Part shown: piece by piece, positions 57,473-64,000 of the stretch | How positions within the stretch are numbered: the stretch's first letter is position 1 | Layout: every line of letters begins with the position of its first letter | The notes under the pieces: model-generated | Databases searched by the model: none | Told to the model about the DNA's origin: nothing | Seen by the model: only the letters and a program-made list of their open reading frames with translations | Position numbers and translations under genes: made by a program | NCBI GenBank assembly: GCA_028277605.1 | Contig: JANQFZ010000034.1 | Coordinates: 21,992-85,991, forward strand | Source: Vallitaleaceae bacterium | GTDB lineage: Bacteria > Bacillota > Clostridia > Lachnospirales > Vallitaleaceae | Reading direction: 5' to 3' | DNA: 64,000 nucleotides

Positions 57473-58975
57473 ATGGAGAATTCAAACAGAATAGACATCT
57501 ATACCAAATTAAATGGCGCAATAAAACTAGGGGTAATAGGGTATTTACTTATTACTCTCTTTCCTCAAGTCATTGTATTAATGTTTCAAGAAGGTGTCAT
57601 CACTGGGCTAACCTCCTATTTTAGTAGCTCAGGAATGCTGGTATTTACCTTATTGGTAATAATCTATATCGTTTTAGCATTAAATGATCATTGGTTTAAA
57701 ACTAGTATCTTTGTTAAGTTCAGAGTTAATCTTTACTTTATCGTTGTACTTATCAACCTAATACTAGTAACTGGTTCTACTGGTCCCTATACATATTGGT
57801 ATTTATCCCTCATTTCATTTGCTGTCGCTATTTTTAGTATTACTATCTATGACTACCTAATTATGGTTATCATAACCACAGTATGTATGTTCCTTAACTT
57901 ATCTTTCTTTCATGCACTTAATACAGATTATATTGCATACTTTACAACAGCTGGTGGCATGTTAGTTATATCTTATGCATTTAGGCAAGCAGTGATACGA
58001 ATCATTAACGATTTATTGGTCTCTATCAATCAATCATCAAAAGCTATTAAGAAGCAGGAAGTACTAATTGATGGTATTAACACTGCTTCCAATCAAATTG
58101 CAGATAATATCAACATGCTTTTTCACTCGTCCGAGCAGCTTAATGAAACTATTGAACAGACTACCGAATCCACCAATGAAATTTCCAATGCTATCAGCAG
58201 TGAAACTGAGGACATCAATGAAAGTGCAAGCTTTCTGAACCTGTTATCCAATAGTACAGATAATGTCTTAACCCAACTCGACCAAGTCAAACATAATTTA
58301 CAAGATAGAGAAGTTGAAAATCAACAAGACTATAAGACTGCCACTGATCTTGAATATACCATTCAACAATCCAATGACTTAAATACCAGTGTTATGGACA
58401 CTATATCACATATGACCAAAGAATTTGAGAACATCATTGAAGCAGTTAATCGGATTAACGGTATTGCAAGGCAGACAAATCTTTTAGCCCTAAACGCTTC
58501 GATTGAGAGTGCTAGAGCGGGTGAAGCAGGAAAAGGCTTTGCAGTTGTTGCTGAAGAAATACGAAAGCTTGCTGAAGAAACCAGTCAAACATCAGAAGAA
58601 ATTAATGCACTAATAGGAGCTGTATCAAAAGAAGTAGAAAATGCAAGGCATATTAATTCTAATATTGTAGCTCAATCAGATAAAACGGCCAATATCTCAT
58701 CCAAAACAAAAAATAGTATTATACGAACCTTAGAATTTTTAAAAACTACTGGCGAACAGTTAGAATCTATGGACAACACGATACAACAAGTAACACATCA
58801 TAAAAACACCACAATGGCAAAAATAGAAAGTGTTTCCAGTAGTGCTGAAGAACTCACAGCGGCATCTCAAGAAGTGAGTGCTAGGACGGATACCCAAAAG
58901 TCAGAAGTGCAACAGATTCATAAGACTATATCTTCTATTAACAAACAAATCCAAAAACTCAAAGAATTATTCTAA
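57473..58975 (+). CDS. Methyl-accepting chemotaxis protein with a membrane sensor
   Basis: 500 residues. Instead of a periplasmic domain it has five to six membrane helices in residues 15-180 ([53 protein letters not shown], and so on). A coiled coil follows, then the MCP signalling tip [36 protein letters not shown] (about 345-380). It should signal to CheA/CheW at the membrane. The integral sensor suggests a lipophilic or membrane-linked stimulus. Start behind AAGGAGAAGG. The promoter carries an operator similar to that of the TetR gene 2.5 kb away. Confidence 0.9.
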   Translation: MENSNRIDIYTKLNGAIKLGVIGYLLITLFPQVIVLMFQEGVITGLTSYFSSSGMLVFTLLVIIYIVLALNDHWFKTSIFVKFRVNLYFIVVLINLILVTGSTGPYTYWYLSLISFAVAIFSITIYDYLIMVIITTVCMFLNLSFFHALNTDYIAYFTTAGGMLVISYAFRQAVIRIINDLLVSINQSSKAIKKQEVLIDGINTASNQIADNINMLFHSSEQLNETIEQTTESTNEISNAISSETEDINESASFLNLLSNSTDNVLTQLDQVKHNLQDREVENQQDYKTATDLEYTIQQSNDLNTSVMDTISHMTKEFENIIEAVNRINGIARQTNLLALNASIESARAGEAGKGFAVVAEEIRKLAEETSQTSEEINALIGAVSKEVENARHINSNIVAQSDKTANISSKTKNSIIRTLEFLKTTGEQLESMDNTIQQVTHHKNTTMAKIESVSSSAEELTAASQEVSARTDTQKSEVQQIHKTISSINKQIQKLKELF

Positions 58976-58980
58976 GTACA

Positions 58981-59009
58981 AGAGCCCAAGGCATATAATC
59001 TTGGGCTCT
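58981..59009. terminator. Hairpin between convergent genes
   Basis: AGAGCCCAAG/CTTGGGCTCT perfect ten-pair stem with a nine-base loop, five bases after the receptor stop. There is no clear T-run, so termination efficiency is uncertain. Confidence 0.5.
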
Positions 59010-59081
59010 AAACTATGTATTATCTAATCTTTTTATCTTTTAATAAATAATATATAACCTAATTGGAATTACATCCCTTTT

Positions 59082-59900
59082 TTATAAACGATAATTCTTC
59101 ATCATCTGTATAAAAGCATCATCGCCATTTTGCTTTTTAAAGTCAATAAGGTTTTTTGCATCTTCACCTGCAACATAACGCATTTGATCACTTCCATCAA
59201 CCGCAGCAGTATAAATAACCTCTGCCACCATTTTAGGTTGACCATAGATAGATGAATCTGCAGATGCAACGCTTTGCATGTATGCACTAAATGCTTCTGA
59301 ATATGCGCTATCCTTCCAGTTTTCAGAGATCTGCATAGAGCGAGTACCAAAGTCTGTTGCTATGTTTCCCGGCTCAATAAGTTTTACTTTAATTCCAAAA
59401 GGAGCAAGCTCATAACTCACTGCCTCAGTAAAACCTTCAACACAAAATTTTGTAGCATGGTAGGTAGATATCATGGGAAAAGTAATTTTTCCACCCATAG
59501 ACGAAACGTTGATAATTATACCCTCTTGGTTCTCTCTAAAGTGTGGAAGAAATGATTTTGTTACATTCATAAGACCAAATACATTAACATCAAATTCTGC
59601 TCTAATTTGGGTATCTGTTGATGTCTCAAAAGGACCACCTAAACAGTACCCTGCATTATTCAATAAAACATCTACTTTTTCAAAATCAGTAGTAATAGAT
59701 TGATAAGATTCATCAATTGATGGTTGTTTAGTAACATCCAATGGATAAACCTTGATATTTTTCATATTTTGTAGTTCTACTTCTTTTTCAGGTGTACGCA
59801 TAGTCGCTGCTACATTCCATCCCTTTTCTGCAAAATAGAGTGCTGTAGCTCTTCCAATTCCTGTTGATGCTCCTGTAATAACTATTGTTTTATTACTCAT
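59082..59900 (-). CDS. SDR-family oxidoreductase
   Basis: 272 residues. NAD(P)-binding TGASTGIGRATALYF, LLNNAGYCLGG, Ser in VSSMGGK and catalytic Tyr/Lys in STYHATKF. The C-terminal PGNIATDFG is the classical SDR motif. It resembles the YciK/17-beta-HSD-like classical SDRs acting on unknown carbonyl or alcohol substrates. It is divergent from the TetR gene, with a promoter overlapping the palindromic operators, so it is very likely a TetR target. Ribosome site GGAGGGTTAC. Confidence 0.92.
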   Translation of the reverse strand: MSNKTIVITGASTGIGRATALYFAEKGWNVAATMRTPEKEVELQNMKNIKVYPLDVTKQPSIDESYQSITTDFEKVDVLLNNAGYCLGGPFETSTDTQIRAEFDVNVFGLMNVTKSFLPHFRENQEGIIINVSSMGGKITFPMISTYHATKFCVEGFTEAVSYELAPFGIKVKLIEPGNIATDFGTRSMQISENWKDSAYSEAFSAYMQSVASADSSIYGQPKMVAEVIYTAAVDGSDQMRYVAGEDAKNLIDFKKQNGDDAFIQMMKNYRL

Positions 59901-59920
59901 TGTAACCCTCCTAATTTAAT

Positions 59921-59933
59921 TTACTATGTGTCA
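59921..59933. promoter_or_regulatory. Palindromic operator candidate, copy 1
   Basis: TTACTATGTGTCA, between the SDR start and its -10, 36 bases from copy 2. Ten of 13 positions match copy 2. Confidence 0.45.
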
Positions 59934-59941
59934 GTAATAAG

Positions 59942-59970
59942 ACTATAACATATATATTACACAGTGTCAA
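59942..59970 (-). promoter_or_regulatory. SDR promoter overlapping operator copy 2
   Basis: TTGACA (59965-59970, minus), 17-base spacer, TATAGT (59942-59947). The -35 lies within the palindrome TTACACAGTGTCA (59957-59969), so a bound repressor would block RNA polymerase. Confidence 0.75.
59957..59969. promoter_or_regulatory. Palindromic operator candidate, copy 2
   Basis: TTACACAGTGTCA, core ACAC-A-GTGT. It covers the SDR -35 and is next to the TetR -35. Confidence 0.6.
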
Positions 59971-59977
59971 CAATATG

Positions 59978-60006
59978 TTGAAAATTAATGACTAACATGT
60001 TAATAT
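59978..60006 (+). promoter_or_regulatory. TetR gene promoter
   Basis: TTGAAA (59978-59983), 17-base spacer, TAATAT (60001-60006), just ahead of the AGGAGGG ribosome site. Confidence 0.6.
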
Positions 60007-60026
60007 TAATACAGGAGGGAATTCAT

Positions 60027-60662
60027 ATGGATTTTGAGCGAGCAAGAACAAAAGAACAGATTAAAAAAAGGCAAGAAGAGATCCTTAATGCCTGTGAAGA
60101 GTTATACGATACATCGGGTTACGAAAGTGTTAATTTTAAAGCTATTTCTAGAATGACATCTTTTACAAGACCTTCTATATACAATTACTACAAAACAAAA
60201 GATGAAGTTTTACTTGATCTTTTAAGAAGAGAAATGCAGAAATGGAACAAGCAGCTTTCTGAAGCTATGAAGCATAATAAAGCTATGAGTAAAAAGGAGT
60301 TTGCCCTATTTATTACAGATACTCTTATCAAGCAAGACAAAATGATGAAGCTTTTATCAATACTTTTTACAACGATTGAAAACAACTGCACAGTAGAAAA
60401 ACTAGCTGAGTTCAAAAAGGAAATCATGGATATCATTTCAACTTTCACAGCAAGCATTTATCAGTATTTTCCTAACGCCAGTGATGAAGCCAAGAATATT
60501 TTTGGAACAACTTTTTTTCCTTATGTTTTAGGCTTATATCCAACAACACATTTAACACAAAAGCAATGTGACGCAATTAAGCTTGCAGAAATTAATTATG
60601 AAGCACCTAATTTTAAAGACATATGTTATAGAGGAGTTCTACTGTTAATGTCTGACATGTAA
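60027..60662 (+). CDS. TetR family transcriptional regulator
   Basis: 211 residues, starting at the ATG at 60027 with AGGAGGGAATTC before it; a longer frame from 59988 includes the promoter and is rejected. DNA-binding domain: RQEEILNACEELYDTSGYESVNFKAISRMTSFTRPSIYNYYKTKDEVLLDLLRREM. The rest is the ligand-binding domain with the YcdC/TetR-like C-terminal helices. It sits head-to-head with the SDR gene. Confidence 0.92.
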   Translation: MDFERARTKEQIKKRQEEILNACEELYDTSGYESVNFKAISRMTSFTRPSIYNYYKTKDEVLLDLLRREMQKWNKQLSEAMKHNKAMSKKEFALFITDTLIKQDKMMKLLSILFTTIENNCTVEKLAEFKKEIMDIISTFTASIYQYFPNASDEAKNIFGTTFFPYVLGLYPTTHLTQKQCDAIKLAEINYEAPNFKDICYRGVLLLMSDM

Positions 60663-60711
60663 TGTAACACGGTGGTATTATTAACATCAATACATGTCTA
60701 AGTTATTGAAG

Positions 60712-60762
60712 TGGCTGATAAGCTATAGATGCTAAATCAGCCGCAATTATTATTTTTTACAA
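60712..60762 (+). terminator. Probable terminator of the TetR gene
   Basis: GGCTGAT/ATCAGCC stem (60713-60742) with a 16-base loop, followed by a loosely T-rich tail TTATTATTTTTT. Confidence 0.5.
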
Positions 60763-60784
60763 CCATGAACTATTTAAATACTTG

Positions 60785-61175
60785 CTATATTTTCTTGAAA
60801 CATTTACAGCCTTCAAATATACTCCAGTTATCATATGACTCATTTTCTAAATCAATATTTATATAGAGTCTATCTTCTTCAAATATGATTGTTCCTTTCC
60901 CACTATTCATCCATCCATCATTAGAAAAAGCAAATGCTCCTATATTTTTGCTTTTCATTATAACTTCTGAATCTATAGTAGCAATACGACTTGCTGGTGG
61001 ATTTGATGTATTAATGATTTCTATCTTTAATTCGTCTTTAGCTTCTTCTGTTCTTATTATCACTTTCACTCCTATAGGTACAACATCTCCATTTTTATCC
61101 ATTTTAGTTTGATAGCTTTCAAATCATTATTCCTATTACCATTATAATTGCTGCCATTGCTTGTTTCTTTCTCAT
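60785..61175 (-). pseudogene. Frameshifted small exported protein
   Basis: From an ATG at 61173-61175 (AAGGGAT before it) the frame reads MRKKQAMAAIIMVIGIMI, a signal or anchor, and stops. In another frame it continues FESYQTKMDKNGDVVPIGVKVIIRTEEAKDELKIEIINTSNPPASRIATIDSEVIM and runs to CKCFKKI at 60785. The body is a beta-rich domain of about 105 residues. One indel in an AT-rich tract near 61123 explains the break. The family is not recognised. Confidence 0.55.
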
Positions 61176-61259
61176 ATATTATCCCTTCTTTTAAACATGT
61201 TCAAACGTTACAGAAATGCTCACTCATATATTTCTTTTTAACTTTTTATAGTATACGAA

Positions 61260-62459
61260 TTAAGCAGAGGCTTTTCCTAATACACCAATCTTTAAACTGA
61301 TACCAAATGTAAGAATAAAATAAACTACAATGACTAACAGCTGATGACTAATTGATACGAGACTAGCACCTTTTAATATCGTATTTTCTATGGCTAACAT
61401 AAAAGCGCCAGTTGGAAGAAATGAAGCAATGGTCTGCATTACTTTAGGTATTATTTCCAAAGGAAACCACAAACCTCCAAGTGGTGATAACAGCATAATA
61501 ACAAAAAATGAAAATCCAATAGCACTAATTCTAGTTTTTGCAATAATAGAAACTAAAAGTCCTAATGAAGATGCCTGCATGATAAATACTATATTTAATA
61601 TAATTAATGTGGTCACATTACCTACTGGTACATCAAATACATAGTGACCAATTCCGAAGAAAATTAGGAATTGAAAAAAGGATAGTATGCCTATATAAGT
61701 AAGTTTTGCAGCTAGAATTGTTCCAATATGTATAGGCGATAAAACAAGCCTAGACATGGTTCCTGTAATCTTTTCATCAATGATATTACTAGATCCCCAT
61801 AAAATACAAAGAAAGAGTATAAACATGGCTGTCATTCCACAAGTGGTTTGATTAAAACCTGACATAGAATTTTCATTTGAGATAGGAGCAATATATTCTT
61901 TAACAATTTCTATCGGGGATCTTTCCACATGTATAACATAATCCTTTGCTATTTCAATAGCTTCATTTGGATCATCACCCATCTCTAATTCTTGATATAC
62001 CATTTCTGCTGCAAACACACTCATAATTCTGGTGTTAAATTGTTCAAAGAATCGCCCAATAATTCCTTCAATTACTGAAGAACTAACGTTATGGCTATTG
62101 TCAACTATTAGTTTAGCATCTGCCTCGCCATCTTCATGGCTTTTATCAAATCCTTTTGGTAATACTAAACATCCACTGATACTACTATTTTTGACATTAT
62201 TAATTGCTTCTTCCTCTGTTTCATATTCTATTACCTCAAAAGCACTAACATTTTTTAAAGAAGTAAGTATGCCATCATTGAGATCGGAATTAGGATCATC
62301 CAAATTTACAAAACCAATTTGGTAAACCGTTTCATTATCTTGAAATGCAAATCCCATAACTGCGATTAGAAAGATGGGTACTAAAAATAAAACAATGACT
62401 ACCCCTATACTTTTTCTTAGATTAATAAATTCTTTGATTAGCAAATCAAAATATATCAA
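61260..62459 (-). CDS. ABC-2 type transporter permease
   Basis: 399 residues. An N-terminal membrane helix (GVVIVLFLVPIFLIAVMGFAF) is followed by a large extracellular loop (about 45-200) of YhgE/ABC-2 type with FNQTTCGMTAMFILFLCILW after it. Further helices carry LSPIHIGTILAAKLTYIGILSFFQFL and SPLGGLWFPLEIIPKVMQTIASFLPTG. The start overlaps the stop of the ATPase gene by four bases, so the two form an exporter. The substrate is unknown (lipid, drug or peptide). Confidence 0.9.
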   Translation of the reverse strand: MIYFDLLIKEFINLRKSIGVVIVLFLVPIFLIAVMGFAFQDNETVYQIGFVNLDDPNSDLNDGILTSLKNVSAFEVIEYETEEEAINNVKNSSISGCLVLPKGFDKSHEDGEADAKLIVDNSHNVSSSVIEGIIGRFFEQFNTRIMSVFAAEMVYQELEMGDDPNEAIEIAKDYVIHVERSPIEIVKEYIAPISNENSMSGFNQTTCGMTAMFILFLCILWGSSNIIDEKITGTMSRLVLSPIHIGTILAAKLTYIGILSFFQFLIFFGIGHYVFDVPVGNVTTLIILNIVFIMQASSLGLLVSIIAKTRISAIGFSFFVIMLLSPLGGLWFPLEIIPKVMQTIASFLPTGAFMLAIENTILKGASLVSISHQLLVIVVYFILTFGISLKIGVLGKASA

Positions 62460-63397
62460 TTGCCTAACCCCCTGCCTGTATAATAGAAAAACACATCTTC
62501 TAAACTGGTTTTCTTGAAGTCAATATTTTTAATCTCAACCTTTTGTTGAGAGGAAAGTTTTAAGATATTTTCAATAACTTTATTATCCTCAGTAGAAGTT
62601 ATTTTAACCATATTCTCTTCTACTTCAATCGTTTCAACATCCTCTAATTGCTTAATTCTATTTAGCAATTGTTGATCTATTTCATAGAATTCAACAATAT
62701 ACTTCTTGTGGTTACAGTTTTCATGAATAAGGCTATCAACCGTACCCTTTGCCACTACTTCACCATTATTAAAAATTAGAACCCTATCTGATAATCTCTC
62801 AATTTCATCAACATAGTGGGATGTAATGATAACACTTTTACCCTCTTCTCTTAATCTAAGAATTAAATCCCAAATAAGACTTCGACTTTGTGGGTCAATG
62901 CCAACAGTTGGTTCATCCATTATTATAAGTTTAGGATCATGTATTAATGCCGCCGCTATGTTCACTCTTCTTTTCATTCCACCTGAAAGCTGACCAATAT
63001 ATGAATTTCTTTTATCTATTAAGTGTATGCTTTCAATTAATTCATCTACTTTTTCCTTAAGTTGTTTTCCTCTAACACCATATATTTTACCGAAGAAAGT
63101 GAGATTCTCATAGATTGTCATATTAGTGTATAAACTAATTTCTTGAGGAACTACTCCTATACTTTTCTTATATTTTTTAAGGTGACTGCTAATGGAATAG
63201 CCTTCAAATTCTACTTGTCCTCTATCACTTCTTAGTAATCCAGTAACAATTGAAAATGTCGTTGATTTTCCTGCACCATTAGGTCCTAGAACACCTAAAA
63301 TTTCACTATGATTTACTTTAAATGATAAACCATTTAATACTTTATTTCCTTGAAAAGTCTTAACTAAATTTTTAATACTTAACAAATCTTTACCCAT
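62456..63397 (-). CDS. ABC transporter ATP-binding protein
   Basis: 313 residues: Walker A GPNGAGKSTTFS, Q-loop GVVPQEISLY, signature QLSGGMKRRVNIAAAL, Walker B LIIMDEPTVGID and H-loop ITSHYVDEIERL. The extra C-terminal 90 residues (IEVEENMVKITSTED...) are the usual DrrA/CcmA-type accessory domain. The partner permease is next in the same operon. Confidence 0.93.
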   Translation of the reverse strand: MGKDLLSIKNLVKTFQGNKVLNGLSFKVNHSEILGVLGPNGAGKSTTFSIVTGLLRSDRGQVEFEGYSISSHLKKYKKSIGVVPQEISLYTNMTIYENLTFFGKIYGVRGKQLKEKVDELIESIHLIDKRNSYIGQLSGGMKRRVNIAAALIHDPKLIIMDEPTVGIDPQSRSLIWDLILRLREEGKSVIITSHYVDEIERLSDRVLIFNNGEVVAKGTVDSLIHENCNHKKYIVEFYEIDQQLLNRIKQLEDVETIEVEENMVKITSTEDNKVIENILKLSSQQKVEIKNIDFKKTSLEDVFFYYTGRGLGN

Positions 63398-63596
63398 TTC
63401 TCCTCCTTGATGTGCAAAATTATATAAGCTATCAATTAATACGCTTTAACCTATCAACTATAATAGCAAACCTATAAAACATCATCATTTATTAAAAATG
63501 CCACACCATCACCAAAATTTGATACATTATCTTAGATTGGTTTTTCGTTACTAAATAGTACAAGGTTGTAATTTTCTACTATTACTAATTATAATA

Positions 63597-63629
63597 TTTT
63601 TTGACATATATTTCAATCAAATGTCAAAA
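63597..63629. repeat. Nine-base perfect inverted repeat
   Basis: TTTTGACAT ... ATGTCAAAA with a spacer of about 14 bases. No T-run follows in either direction, so it looks more like an operator than a terminator. It lies between the ABC operon start and the small ORF. The interval 63400-63590 has no gene. Confidence 0.45.
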
Positions 63630-63667
63630 TAACTAAAATTATCGTAATGGAAGTTAATTGTTCCTTC

Positions 63668-63772
63668 TTATTTTTGGATCTCTTCAACCAATTCTTTCAT
63701 AAGCGCTTTGTAGGCATCTCTTTGATCTTCTTTGATTTTTTCTTCAATTGTCCAACTAATGTTACCGTTCAT
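63668..63772 (-). CDS. Very small ORF, 34 aa
   Basis: MNGNISWTIEEKIKEDQRDAYKALMKELVEEIQK is a highly charged, helix-forming peptide with an AGGATG site before the ATG (a nearer in-frame ATG nine bases upstream lacks spacing). Good minus-strand promoter 60 bases upstream. It could be a small regulatory protein or the end of something lost. No homology is known to me. Confidence 0.4.
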   Translation of the reverse strand: MNGNISWTIEEKIKEDQRDAYKALMKELVEEIQK

Positions 63773-63825
63773 GTTTTTCATCCTATTAACTTGCTTTGTT
63801 TTTTTGTAACTGTGTTTATAGTTCC

Positions 63826-63853
63826 ATTATATAAAGAACATAAAATTTTACAA
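63826..63853 (-). promoter_or_regulatory. Promoter of the small ORF
   Basis: TTGTAA (63848-63853, minus), a 16-base spacer, perfect TATAAT (63826-63831). The remaining 150 bases to the window edge show no gene. Confidence 0.6.
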
Positions 63854-64000
63854 GAACGGTTTTTATTGTGTATATCTAGTACAAAGTATAGTTTTCTACA
63901 TACTTCTTGTGAGTATATTAAAAATTTATAAAATATATGTTTTTTTCTGATGGAATTTCTGTTAAACTATATACTATAAGAAGTATCATTTTTGGATTAT

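Noticed and set aside
63647..63931. Plus-strand 94-codon hydrophobic frame at the right end
   Set aside because: No ribosome site, and the minus strand shows a promoter and a small ORF with coding-like composition.

Overview
The window is AT-rich DNA from a low-GC Gram-positive anaerobe, most likely a member of the Clostridia. The evidence is the order rplU-prp-rpmA-obg-yhbY-nadD-yqeK-rsfS-lepB, an L27 with a Prp-cleavable leader, an S-layer-anchored glycosidase, strong AGGAGG ribosome binding sites and TTGACA/TATAAT promoters. I cannot name the species. No rRNA gene, tRNA gene, CRISPR array or intact insertion sequence was seen.

1-3.7 kb is accessory DNA: three decaying acetyltransferase (GNAT) genes, a CDP-alcohol phosphatidyltransferase, and an overlapping gene pair with a DUF3990 (ADP-ribosyltransferase-like) protein. 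3.7-12.4 kb is a conserved housekeeping block on the minus strand, from rplU down to lepB, plus a ROK sugar kinase and an exported nuclease-fold/helix-hairpin-helix protein. 12.4-19.2 kb holds a TrmO-TrmO-UvrA fusion, a radical SAM protein, a ClbS-like protein and AraC/GyrI-type regulators. 19.2-22.3 kb is gene-poor. It contains a frameshifted SymE-like gene, an unknown remnant, an orphan MazF-fold protein, and just after it two tandem minus-strand small-RNA units that share a compensated hairpin motif.

22.3-36.9 kb has a lipoprotein, an RCC1/transglutaminase surface protein between short direct repeats, and a 2,367-residue GH3-GH30-CBM-SLH surface enzyme. The 5' end of that enzyme gene is missing: it is joined directly to the 3' end of a divergently oriented sensor histidine kinase gene. 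The partner YesN-type response regulator next door carries two lesions.

37.1-54.6 kb is the most interesting part, a five-gene minus-strand operon for a non-ribosomal lipopeptide. Its order is P-loop protein, NRPS 1 (FAAL-ACP-C-A-PCP-C-A-PCP-E), NRPS 2 (C-A-PCP-BtrH-like domain), MFS exporter and a second P-loop paralogue. Adenylation pocket residues read as Asp, then Glu (followed by epimerisation), then a Gln/Glu-like pocket. The assembly line has no thioesterase and ends instead in a BtrH-like cysteine acyltransferase domain. A cre-type site precedes the neopullulanase gene immediately upstream, so the cluster may share carbon control.

54.7-64 kb has the neopullulanase, a broken NucS-like gene, a membrane-sensing chemotaxis receptor, and a divergent SDR/TetR pair. 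A 13-bp palindromic motif occurs twice between SDR and TetR and once just downstream of the receptor promoter. The window ends with an ABC-2 exporter and a very small ORF behind a good promoter. Many small accessory genes are frameshifted while the long core and NRPS frames are intact. This points to real gene decay rather than random sequencing error, although only read-level checking can settle it.
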